A stretch of 48,975 bases of DNA from Geosiphon pyriformis. Lineage: Eukaryota > Glomeromycota > Glomeromycetes > Archaeosporales > Geosiphonaceae. Below the pieces are notes generated by a model. That model worked only from the letters and a program-made list of their open reading frames with translations, did not search any database and was not told the origin of the DNA. Where the stretch lies: assembly GCA_016748015.1 (NCBI GenBank), contig JAAOMT010000036.1, positions 64,233 through 113,207 on the forward strand. Direction: 5' to 3'. Each line of letters starts with the position of its first letter. Within the stretch, counting starts at the first letter, position 1. This document shows, piece after piece, positions 1 to 10,556 of the stretch. A program made the translations under genes and the position numbers.

Positions 1-155
1 ACGGTTGTGCCGTCTTTGAAGACATTGATAACCTTATCAACAACATGACTTGGATATGGGTCAATTTTGATTGGTAGTTGATCGCGAACTGCTATTGAAT
101 CGACGAGGTTCGTTTCTGGTAGTAATGGTTCGTTTGTTTCAGTGGGTGAAGCCAT
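1..155 (-). CDS. 5' end of a small protein gene, duplicate of the gene at 20448, cut by the window edge
   Basis: The minus strand from the ATG at 155 gives 51 codons of open frame and then leaves the window. It is almost identical to the first 51 codons of the gene at 20448, with substitutions such as Ser to Pro near residue 4 and Leu to Ser in the Val-Asp-Leu-Ile stretch. The upstream sequence, including a TATATAA box at 197-205, is shared too. I do not recognise the protein. It lies in the left arm of the large inverted duplication. Because only the first 51 codons are visible, it cannot be said whether this copy is the functional one. Confidence 0.5.
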   Translation of the reverse strand, partial: MASPTETNEPLLPETNLVDSIAVRDQLPIKIDPYPSHVVDKVINVFKDGTT

Positions 156-950
156 AGTATTTAAGGTTCACGCTTCAAGTTTTCTATTTCTAGGATTTTA
201 TATAAGCTCTCACTTTATTATAAGGGCGTGAAGTAAATATACTAATTGCGGCCTGATTTTATAATTGTTAGCATGAATATACAAACTCATAAATCATCTT
301 TTCACAGATTTTATGATTAATTTTGAAACATTTACTCTATTATATTATTTGACTCAAATTTTTCAAAGTTTGAGTGAAGAGCAATTTGTGTTGTAAACTA
401 ATATTGATAGCAAACTTTCGTCATATTGAAGCTAGTTTAAAATCTTATAATAATAGTAGTTTGAATAAAAATATTTCATAATTTCGGCGAGAAAAAATTT
501 ATTTGACACAATTTTTAAGGAAATTCATATCAAAAGTTTTAAATTACAGGTTCAAGTTATTTTTTCTCGAAGAAACTTTAGGTTGTTTTAGATTTTTAGA
601 TGTGAATTTTAGAGATCCAAGAATAAACAATTAGGCTGTTGGATTTTAATTTTTCTTGGAAAATTGGATGTTTTTTTGCATCTTTGCGAGATAACCTTTT
701 ACTAAAGTTTGGTCAAAAACGCAAATTTTGTTTAACTTTGCTCCATCATCAGAATAAAAAAGTAATTTTATATATTGGCTAATACTGTATCGGGGTAAAA
801 AGTTAAAATACAGTTTCAAAAGTTTAGTTATTATTGATAATATTTCTAACGTGCTCTCGATGCCTATTGGGTTGAAAAATCAAACTTTAGCATTATGTTT
901 TAAGTCAGAAAACGATATAGTGATCATCGGCCATAAAAACAAAGATAAAA

Positions 951-1066
951 ATTACGGCACCCTGTATTCCCGCGTGGTCCCCCACCGCAGTACTGACAGG
1001 GCCATCAGTGGCTTAACTTCGGAGATCGGACGGGTTCCGGTGCTTTTCACTGTGTATGGCCGTAAT
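951..1066 (-). rRNA. 5S ribosomal RNA (left copy)
   Basis: The minus strand holds a 116-nt sequence with the eukaryotic 5S layout. The termini ATTACGGC and GCCGTAAT pair perfectly as helix I. The CCCTGT/ACAGGG helix IV is intact, and the internal control region contains CGAAGTTAAGCC. A T-rich run (TTTTATCTTTG) follows the 3' end as expected for a Pol III terminator. It differs from the copy at 19611-19726 at one base, position 15 (C here, T there). It is a single dispersed gene, not part of an array, and lies in the left inverted arm. The open reading frame that overlaps it is an artefact. Confidence 0.93.
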
Positions 1067-1249
1067 TAGAATTTATATAAATTTATTTTATTTATTCCAT
1101 TAAAACTCTGCTCCTTAATAGCACCATGTTATAATGCAAATTTCGCTGATCAATTGATTTTTGCTCTTTGATAAAAAACGAGCGTATACCATTTGTCAAC
1201 TGTACTTAATATTAATTTATATCAACTGAAACTTAAAAACTAGGGACAC

Positions 1250-2066
1250 GACCAATTTAAATTAAAAAATTCTTTAAATTATTATTATGAAAATTTATCA
1301 ATCAAGTGTTTTGTTGAAACTGAGATATATATATATTTTTGAGAATGACCAAGGTTCCAAGAAATTCAAAACGCCGAGTTTCCAAATTCTTGTCAAATAA
1401 GTTGTATATTATCTACCTTAGGAGCAACCAATCGGAATATTACCCAGCCAAAAAAATTTATCTGGTTTTCGTATAGAATTTTATCATTTAGTAAAATAAG
1501 GTTGGGAACCACAAAATAGGTTTGTCTCCATAACAGAAAATAATAAATTTAGGCTTATTGTAATTTCGCTATCTCGGCTCATGTCCATTAATTGCTGACA
1601 AACAATATTTATAGAGATGGAAAATTTCCACGCTTGTGCAAAGAGATTCCTTATAGAATTTTATGTTTATTAATTGTAAAATGCTGGGTTCAAACGATGA
1701 AACTTGGTATTTCTTTATTAATGTTTGGAAAAATAGCACCGCAAAAATCTGTAAGCTACATTTGCTCGAAAAAATTTTTGTGTTATATATTAACTATGTC
1801 TACATATAATGTCTTGGAAATCTTTTCCGGTACATCAAACATTGAGATCACCTGTTTACAGATCAACACTTTTTAAACAGTGATATCAGTGGTTTAGCCG
1901 ATTCATAAATACCCACAATTTTCAAAGATTTCGGAGCTATCTCAGATTTTCCCGATTCAAGTCAAATTAAGATCCTTTGAATTAAAATTTCCCGCTGAAA
2001 ATTTTTGTCAAAATTTGAAATCTCTAAAATACACCAGGAACCCTCTCAATAGATTTACGATTTATT
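1250..2066. other. Intergenic, no gene seen
   Basis: AT-rich sequence between the inverted arm and the orphan gene at 2067. A 94-codon open frame at 1592-1876 has no recognisable family, no introns and Cys/Ile/Leu-rich random-looking content, so I do not call it. The 3' part must hold the promoter of the 2067 gene, but no clear TATA box is visible close to its ATG. Confidence 0.5.
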
Positions 2067-3376
2067 ATGCCAGGTAAACGTTCAGGCTCCAAATCAAACA
2101 GCCGTAAAACGATCGATAAGCGAAAATTAAATGGAAACAATTCGGCTCAAAAAGCCATACGAAAACCAAAGTCTCCAAAAAATAAGCAAAACTCGCGTCG
2201 CCAAAGCAGTCATGATTCCAACAGTGATTGGTTGCCGAAAGTACTGGATTCACAGCAAAGATTTCAGGCTGTACGCTGCGAATTTAATATTCCGAGAGAA
2301 TTTGATTTCGAAAATTTTTACACAGTGATCCTTTTTTGATCACCAAAATTTTAAAAAAGTCTTTCAATTTGTAGGTCGCTGATGCCGCTTCTCAAATTGC
2401 AAATGGATTTAGAAAATTTAGAGAGGCTATCATTAAAAGTCAAGGAGTGATCCCACCAGACCTTCGAACATGGATAAACCAAACTGAAAACAACGATGAC
2501 GATGAAGATGGATCAATCGAAATTTGTTCTGTTGCGTCTGCTGAACATAATTTTGTGTTATCTCAGAATACAAACCTGGTTCCTGTAATTGAACCTTCTA
2601 TTCCCTTGATACCTTTTATTCCTATCATACGCCAAGATAGTAAAACCTGTGAAAATGGCGTCATGCATTTAAATGACGCTGAAGCAACCAATCAAGATGA
2701 AGATCAAGACAAAGCAGCTTCCGAGCATCATTCAGTCAAGGAGCAAGCACAAGAAATACAAGTTTCCAGTAAAAATGAAGTAGATTCCCAAGAATGTGAA
2801 GGTTCGAATGAAAAACGAGAAAATGATGAGGTGGAAAGGGAAGCTTTAGATGAAGATGATGAAGAGGGACGGGAAGCTTTAGATGAAAATGATGAAAAAG
2901 GACGGGAAGCTTTAGATGAAAATGATGAAAAGGGACGGGAAGCTTTAGATGGAAATGAAGAAGGACGGGAAGCTTTAGATGGAAATGATGATGAGGATGA
3001 AGAAATGGAAGAAAACGATCAAAATCGTAACGAGGATCATGAAATTTCCCCTTCAAAAGAAAACGCAAGTGAAGAGGATAAGGCGGCTTCCGAAATTGCT
3101 CAAGAAGAAATTCAATTTTGGTCAATGGATCAGCGGGAAAAGTTAAACGAAGAATTAATCAAGTATTATTATAGGCGACAGGAAATTGACCCCGCCACTC
3201 CGGCTGATATCGCCAATGAAATATACGCACTCGCAACCGAAGAAATCGGCATCAAAGTTGAGAAATCTCTTCCGCAATATCTTGGTCGTTTTCGAACCCC
3301 AGCTCGAGCAACTCTTTGTAACGCCATTCTTAAGTGGATTGATCAAGAGAAACGTGAGCATGGAGAAATGGGTTAA
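2067..3376 (+). CDS. Orphan two-exon acidic protein, paralogue of the gene at 31278-32319
   Basis: Exon 1 is 2067-2270 and exon 2 is 2375-3376, joined in phase 0 over a GTACGC...TTTGTAG intron, giving 401 residues. I do not recognise the family. It has a basic, Lys/Arg/Ser-rich N-terminus (residues 1-50, NLS-like), a short conserved motif across the exon junction (QRFQA then VADAASQIANGFRKFREA), and a long acidic middle. Five tandem copies of an 11-residue unit (REALDENDEKG and variants, about residues 223-276) lie within that middle. The C-terminal 85 residues are conserved (TEEIGIKVEK, QYLGRFRTPAR). The paralogue at 31278-32319 shares the exon structure and both ends but not the acidic repeats, which argues that both are real genes. 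A nuclear role is only a guess from charge. Confidence 0.8.
2837..2998 (+). repeat. In-frame 33-bp tandem repeat (coding minisatellite)
   Basis: Units start at 2837, 2870, 2903, 2936 and 2966, with lengths of 33, 33, 33 and 30 bases and a partial last unit. Each begins with CGG/AGG GAA GCT TTA GAT and encodes REALD plus an acidic tail. All length changes are multiples of three, so the frame is kept. Confidence 0.9.
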
Positions 3377-5365
3377 ATTTAACGGAGAAATTAATTTTTT
3401 GATTGGCTTACTTGGTGGCTTTTTATACCTCACATCACCAACTCAATTTCAGGCTTGCATCCAAAAATTTTGGTAAAAAATGGCTTCCAAAAATCTAATT
3501 GGATAATTTTTGAGTTCTCATAAAATATTCTTAACACCCGTTTTTCGTATGAAAGTCTGGCTTCTTTTCAATACGATTGCATTGATGTGATCGACTGAAA
3601 TAAGGAAGATCTAGAAAAATTTTGTCATATTATTTTGGAAGTTGAAAAAGAAATAAATGTACATAGAGAAATAGTTGATCTTATTAATTGAAAATCCTTC
3701 AGTTTAGGTGCTAGCAATATCCATTAAAACCTGAAATTATTTGAATAAAAAAGTTAGCTTTAAACTTTTCTGCTATAGTTCTCAATTCGCGTTAAAAACA
3801 AGGATACACGCATATTTGCAAAAGGTCAGATTTTTCAAAAAGCAAATTTAAAAAATTAAAGCAAAGTCAGAATATTTAAAAGGTTTAGATGATTAAATAA
3901 AAATTTTATGCAAAGTATCGAGTTTTTAAGAGGATTGAAAAAATCAGAAAATAAATAAAAATTTTTCATTAAAATTGTAAAGTTTATTTTTTTTAATTCT
4001 GAGATAAAAATAGCATATCCACAAAAGGTTACAGAGACCAAGAATCTTTCTACGGAAGAAAATTTTTTTCAAATTTCCGAGAGTTTAATCATGCGTAAAA
4101 ATAAAAATGTAGAATATAAATTTTTTCTCGGAAGGGATAGAATTCTAGTTACATTCCAAATAGTAAAGATTTAAAAATTAATTACTATTACTAATCACTA
4201 ATATCTTTTATTTTTTAGGAAATTTTTGTTTTATCATATAATGCACTTTTTAACTTGGAGTAATTGCTGTTGTATTTTTTGTTTTCAAAAAGAATTCAGG
4301 ATACTCTTCTTCATATTATTATAACTCACAATAGCTTCTGTCTCACATTCATACATATTGTCATATTCCAATCTTTGGCATGGCCTTCCCAAATCTATTT
4401 AGCTCGGTTAGGATAACTGATTTTATTAACTTTAAAGTCATCTTGAATATACCTCAACAGATAAACTTAAAGGCATAAAGAAAGAAAGAATATTGATATG
4501 AGATTCGATGAGTGGAAGAATATTAATCGACATTTGAGGTAAAGTCTTTAAAATAGTATGCTGCCATTTCTTTATTTAGATGCTTGGGTAAAATTTACAT
4601 GGTATTACGTGTCCAAAATAGTCATCTCAAAGATGCTATAGTATCTAATTAATCAAATACATTTGTCAATGGGTTTGTCAAAGGCAGCTCCAAATTCTTT
4701 TTAACTAATTTGATAAACATCAAATTTAGGCTATCTCTTTGAAGTAAAGACCGGTCCTTGCAAAGAAAGATTTGAAATGGTTCTTCACTCATCTTTAAAA
4801 GATGCTTTAGCTTACCAAAATTTTATGAAAAGAAACAGTTTAATAATTTAGAAAAGGTAAATGCGACAAATGATAATAACATTCGAATGAATAAAATTTT
4901 TAAAAGGCAAATATTTTAATCTGGTAAAATAAGCTTATGTTTACAAATTTTTATATAATTTTTTTCACTATATTACTTTTTGTTATTAAGTTTTTAAAAT
5001 TGCCTTAATAAATCCTAATATTATTCTAAATTAAAGAAAATATTACTTTGTAAGCTAGCTTTGAATTTTAACCGGCTTTGAATCTAAACTAATCATTGTA
5101 TTTTATATTGTTATAAATTGACAATAATTTATTTTAAAATTAGGAATAGAAAAATTTAAAATTATTTGTAATAGAAATTCACTTGCTAAACGGTTATATA
5201 TTTAAAAATTAACTTAAAAAATAAAGTTAAAGGTATATATCAAAGCTGTTGCGATAAATGATTGATTGATTATCAGCTTATTATTTTTCAAAATTGAGAA
5301 GCTGGTTTAGAAGAAGCTATTTAGTTAGAATTTTTATTACTCTATATTTTCTTAATAATTTTTTA
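3377..5365. other. Intergenic, no gene seen
   Basis: About 2 kb of AT-rich DNA between the orphan gene and the first BTB gene. Short open frames are present on both strands (for example opposite 3856-4041) but all are low-complexity. No repeat family, RNA gene or clear promoter element was found. Confidence 0.5.
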
Positions 5366-6855
5366 ATGACTAGATTTACCGAAAATCTTTTACATGACCT
5401 TAGTAAGTTATTGCAAAACTCGGATGAATATAATATGACTATTGAAGCCGGCGAAAAAGCAGGGCGTAAAAAGTTTCAAACTCATTCTATTGTTCTTCGC
5501 GCTCGTTCCCCTTATTTTCGACGAGTATTGTCAAATGGCTTGGCAAAAAAAAAGGGCATAATATTAAAACTCAAGAAACCAAATATTGCGGCGAAAATAT
5601 TCGAGATTATTCTCAGGTTAGTTTAGTTTTGATATTAAAAAAATAGTCTGAAAACGAAATATTTAAATTCATTTACATTTATATACCCAATTTTAGGTAT
5701 ATTTATACTGGAGTAGTGAATCTAAATGAAGAAAAAGGAGCCGATGTCTTTCAACTATTAATAGCTGCTGATGAGCTTGAACTTTTTGAATTAAACAATC
5801 ACACTCAAGAGCATCTCATTGAAAAGGAATCTAAATGGCTGCAAAAAAATATGATCAAAAACATGCACATAATTTCTCGTCATGAACATTTCGGAAGCCT
5901 GAAGGAGCATTGTTTCCAAATGATTAGTGAAGGACCACATTTTATCTATGAATCAATTGATTTCCTTTCTTTAGAAGAATCAATCCTTGTGTCTTTGCTT
6001 CAAAGAGATGACCTTAAAATGGAGGAAATTGAAGTGTGGCAATCTTTAATCAAATGGGGCATTGGGAATACACCAAGACTTGTTAAAAAGAAGTTAGCGA
6101 GCTGGAATCTAAAAGATTTCGCTGCCCTTCAGAAGACTGTTCATCAGTGTATCCCATTGATCAGATATAATGATATCTCTGGAGACGACTATTTTGAACA
6201 CGTCATACAATATAAAAGAATCTTGCCAAAAAACCTAAAGAAAGAAATCTGGGCACACTATCTTAAGACTACGCCTCAACCAGGGATCCATGTTCTTCCA
6301 CCCCGAGTTCGTTCTACCGAATCTCGAATCATAAACTCAAGACATATTAAAATCATCTCCTCATGGATTGATCATGCCATTATAAAATATAAATATCCTT
6401 ACACTTTCAAGCTTATCTATTGAGGCAGTCGTGATGGCTTTACGGTTTGTATTTTTCAAAATCTATGCCGTAATCTGTTAAAAACCGTTATCGTAGTCAA
6501 GATAACTGGATCTGGGAATATTGTGGGAGGCTATAATCCCTCACACTGGGGTGGCTACCCGCCTGCAAGTCATTATAATTATATGCAATTCGTGAGTGCG
6601 GCTGATGCTTTTGTTTTTGATATGGGTAATGGGAAAAATCCTGTCCTCGCAAAGGTTGCTCGTAGTACAAGTGGAAACCAAATAGCTTACTATGAAAGCT
6701 ATGGTCCATATTTTTATAATGACTTATTCTTTGGCGATAATTGCAACGTACAAAAATCATGCTGGCATCATTCGAACTGGTTTAAACCTTATATTTTTGA
6801 TCATGTGATGTTTCAGGTCGATGAGTTGGAAGTATTTCAAGTTATTAATAAATAG
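5366..6855 (+). pseudogene. BTB-BACK-TLDc protein gene with one premature stop
   Basis: Exon 1 is 5366-5616 and exon 2 is 5697-6855 (GTTAGT...TTTTAG intron, split AGG codon). The translation matches the intact neighbour at 13827-15340 along its whole length: BTB/POZ (HSIVLRARSPYFRRVL, then IYTGVV after the intron), BACK region (EVWQSLIKWGIGNTPRL) and TLDc domain. At 6421-6423 a TGA stands where the neighbour has CGG (Arg in the Tyr-Arg-Gly-Ser-Arg stretch at the TLDc start). The frame then stays open to TAG at 6853-6855. The predicted product has 325 residues instead of about 469 and loses most of TLDc. The start is the ATG at 5366; the longer open frame upstream uses no ATG. A read or assembly error, or a truncated but used BTB-BACK protein, are alternatives. 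Confidence 0.85.
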
Positions 6856-9289
6856 ATGAAAAATGATTTTATTATAACTAGAGTTTTTAAAAATACGATG
6901 TCTTTTTCAATTATGTAATGTAACCTGATAGAACTATAATTAAATCTTTGATTGAAACATTTTCTAATGCTCATAGTTTACAGTATATAATTTTTTAAAT
7001 AATTGTTGTATCTATTTTTATTGTTTTCAGAGTAGCTAGGAGATATATTAACAGCTTTTAAGTATGAATTTGAGTCATTAAAATTTTATTCTAGAAAATA
7101 TTGTTGGCTTTCACATAAAAAAAAGTTAAGTCATTTATTATTGATATTTTAGTTTTATGCGCACCAATTAAATATTATATTACACCATAGAAAAGGTTTT
7201 AAATATAATAAAAAAAAAATTATTTTTTAAAATAATTTTGTGTAAATTAAAATATTTTTTATAGTTATAATACTACAAATATAGAGGTTATGTTGTTAAT
7301 TAAAAATAACAGATAAATGCTACTTATTTATTCTTTCCTCTATAGTAATAAAAAGTTTTTTTCATTAAATTTGAAGAGAATTTTTTTAATTATTCATTTT
7401 ATTAAAAAATTTCTCAAATAAATAATAAATTCACATATTTAATAATTCAGAAAATTTTGCTTATTCGTTGCTAACAAGAACAATAACAATAATAATAACA
7501 ACAAGAAAATATATATATATATATATATATATAATTGGCTTTAAATAATTTTTAGTGAAATTCTAATATCACTTAAATAAAAAATTGGTTTGATAAAATC
7601 AAAAGCATTTTTTAATGATTGACTTTCAATAGCATATTAATTTTTTTGCTTAATTGGATTACAAAAATGAATAAATATATTAAAATTATAATATAATATC
7701 AAAGATTAAATTATAGATAATAACCAATAACTTAAGTTTTTTGCATTAAAATAATTGTATATTGTTTTTAATAACATATAAGCGTATACATTTTTTTGCC
7801 AATTTTTAAAAAATAAATTTGATTGTTAATAAAATTATTATATCTTTAAATTATTAATATATTTTTTACATTGAAAGAAAAATTGCGTTGATAGAGGTTG
7901 TATTTAGGAAAAGTTGAGTGTATATAGCTATTAATAAACTATAATATAATATAAAAATCTTATCTTTTTATTGGTAAAAAAAATTTAAAGATATTTAGGC
8001 ATTAATACTGTATCAATTAATCAGTTTTTTGATTGAATCTTATATCAATTTTTCTATTTATTTAGTTTCATATAAAATAGTGAAAATTAAAACTTGAAAT
8101 TTTAAATTCAAGATTGTGACAAAATAATGAATAAATTTTAAAATTCTAACGATAAGATATGGACAGTCTTTTTAGGATACATTACAAAAATTATTAAATT
8201 TTTGTGCAATAAATATTTTGGAAATTACTTTAGTAAAATTTATAATAATTTGTATATGAACTATTAAATTTTAATTTTCTTCAAATTTTAAAATATAAAA
8301 TCAATTAAAGAAAATTCATAAATATGATGTATTGTAGTATTGTTGTTTAAATATTAAAATAATAGTTTATTATTATTTATAAATTAAATAATAATTTAAA
8401 AAATATTTTAATTAAAATTTGATGAATTTTTTATAAATTTATTTATTTAAGATTTGATTAAAATAAATCAAAAAAGTAATTTTTTTTATAAAAGTATAAA
8501 TTTTATGTGAATAATATTCAGTAAATTCAATTTAAAATTATAATATTAACAATTAAATTAACATAAATTGATAATAATATTATTAAATTTTGAGAAAAAA
8601 GATTAAGATTATTACACTTATTTATAAATAATTATATAATAAAAAAATTAGGAATATTTGAAAGTTTAAAATATTTAATACACAATTTTGAAAAATTTTA
8701 ATTAAGTTTATTATTACAAAGAATTCCACAAATTTTAAATTTAATTTAAAAAAAAATATTAGATTATTATTATTATTAAATATTAAAAAAACTTTATATT
8801 AGTTATTAAATATTTGAAAATAAGAATGAAATTGTTTTAATAAAAAATATTTTTAAGGTATCATATCACTATTTTTTTTTTAAATATACATAATTTAATT
8901 TTTTGATTATAATATTGTCGTCTTTAAGTAATTTTCAATTCAGTAAACTTTGAATTTTAAAAATTTTTTTTTTTGGAAATCAAATTTGTATTTAAAGAAT
9001 ATTGTTAATATTTTTTATTAAAAGTTATATGCTTAATTTAAATATGGTTTAAAATAAGGTTTTAAATAGTAATTTTAAAATCACACTTGATAAATATTTT
9101 AGTCAAAAACTTGATTTAATTTACAATAAACTATATTTCAATAGAATTTTAAAAGGAAATTTAAGACCAACTTCGTTTAAAAAAAATTAAAATTATAGTA
9201 TTTTCTTATATTAGGATAATGCAGGTGAATAAAATATATATTATTATAATTATTTATTAGACACTAGAATTGTTATAAATCATATGAAA
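6856..9289. other. Very AT-rich intergenic DNA
   Basis: About 2.4 kb with almost no G or C and no coding signal. It contains an (AT)n tract at 7509-7533, preceded by an AAC/AAT-rich stretch, and many homopolymer runs. No gene, RNA or transposon ends were seen. Confidence 0.6.
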
Positions 9290-9560
9290 TAATTAAAAAA
9301 TTAAGAATTCACTATATATTCCACTTAATAATAAAATAATAACTATTATAGTAAAAGTTTTTATTATTCATGGATTCAATAGGAGCGTTTAAAAAATATT
9401 AATGAAATCTCTAAAGGAGGATTCGATACATTTTCATAAAGCAAGATACATTGATGGATTGATTGATTGATTTAGATAGCATAAAATATCAAAGTAAAAT
9501 GGAATATAACTAAATTCATTCTGTCGGGTATGTTTAATTATGACCTAATATCTTTGATAA
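9290..9560 (+). pseudogene. Decayed protein kinase fragment (exon 1 remnant)
   Basis: Shifting frame twice, the plus strand reads IKNSLYIPLNNK, then ERLKNINEISKGGFDTF, then HKARYIDGLID. These line up in order with residues about 60-113 of the intact kinase at 35124 (IKNPIYIP, WERLSNIKEIARGGFS, YKATLIDGLID), which include the glycine-rich loop. Stops and frameshifts interrupt every block, so it cannot be expressed as a kinase. The catalytic half is not visible. It lies head-on to the decayed minus-strand copy at 9858-10556. Confidence 0.65.
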
Positions 9561-9857
9561 TCGAGATTTACAAGCTTGGATTAAGTTAACGACTAAACAA
9601 TGAAACATCAAACTCAGAAAGAATAATATTTTTTTTAGGTGTGAGAGAACACTTTATAATAAATTGAAATGAATTTAACAAACATTATTATTATTATTAT
9701 TATTATAAAATGAAATTACAATATAATAAAGCTTATCATTATTATAAATAGAAAATGATCACGATTAGATTCATTAAGACTCATCTAAATATGTTATATA
9801 TAGCAAAATAAATAAGTGTTAGAAATTAGCATATCTATAAATTTATATTCAAACTTT

Positions 9858-10556
9858 TTTTATTCCATACACGAGTGTTTCAGGGTTTTGCGTAATCCCA
9901 TATATTAAAGAAATCCGGTTTAAGTCTCTACCCTTATCCGTTAACATAGCTCTTTAAATATTTGACTATCAACACAGTGTAAAAAAGTAATTAGATGATA
10001 TAAATAAGTAAACGATAATAAACAGTACATAGATAAATATAAATATAAATATAAATATAAATATAAATATTAATATAAATAGTTTGTTTACCTCTTTAAA
10101 CACTTTTTCACTGTTCGTTTTTATAATTTTTATTGCCACTTCCTTTCCTACTCCTCATCTTTCATATTCCATTGAACTATAATTTTTTATACTACTCTCA
10201 TCAATTAATCTATTAATTAGGGTTACTTTATAAATTATACTAAACCCTTCTCTAGCGATTTCGTTTATATTGGAAAAACGCTCCTTTGGAATTCATTCAT
10301 AGTTATTCAATTCACCATTACTTAATATACTAAATTCAACTTCATCATTAGGTGGAATATAGATTAGATTCTTGATTATTTCATCAATTACTTTATTGCT
10401 GCTTGAAAAGTCACGGTAAAGTTTTTCAAATAATATATAAAGTGACATTCAGCGCGGCTATTATCACTTTCGTATCAAATACTCGATTAAATTTTTTCAC
10501 ACAGGTCGCAATAATGAGCCTCTGAAAGACTTCTTTTAATTTCCTTTGTTTTCCAT
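9858..10556 (-). pseudogene. Decayed and truncated protein kinase gene
   Basis: The minus strand from the ATG at 10556 shows the same start (Met-Glu-Asn-Lys) and the same exon 1 as the kinases at 23543, 35124 and 39705. It is broken by a frameshift within the first five codons and by several stops, for example in the TGA-containing NNYE*IPKER stretch. The exon 1 donor (GAG|GTAAAC at 10092/10091) is preserved. Exon 2 starts after ...GTTGATAG and can be followed to YGITQNPETLVYGI near 9860, where similarity ends; the catalytic lobe (HRD, DLG) is missing. The upstream block is also homologous to the other copies, so gene and promoter were duplicated together and this copy then decayed. Confidence 0.8.
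10032..10080. repeat. (ATAAAT)n microsatellite
   Basis: About eight copies of a hexamer TAAATA unit in a row, directly downstream of the donor site in the intron of the decayed kinase copy. Confidence 0.85.

Larger units (their letters stand above)
1..1249. repeat. Left arm of a large inverted duplication
   Basis: This segment is the reverse complement of 19431-20602, with only scattered substitutions. Position 1 matches 20602, so the duplication continues beyond the left edge of the window. Similarity stops abruptly near 1249 (ACTAGGGACAC here, ACTAGTGACAC there). The arm carries a 5S gene and the start of a protein gene. It has 75 extra bases (about 626-700) that the right arm lacks. Confidence 0.9.

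Noticed and set aside
851-1069. 72-codon open frame over the 5S gene (and its mirror at 19608-19826)
   Set aside because: It is the antisense of a 5S rRNA gene with perfect secondary structure; the frame is a by-product of RNA sequence.
1592-1876. 94-codon plus-strand frame
   Set aside because: No recognisable family, no paralogue, composition consistent with chance in AT-rich DNA.
2736-3125. 129-codon minus-strand frame rich in His, Leu, Pro and Phe
   Set aside because: Antisense of the acidic tandem repeat of the orphan gene; the plus strand has splice structure and a paralogue.
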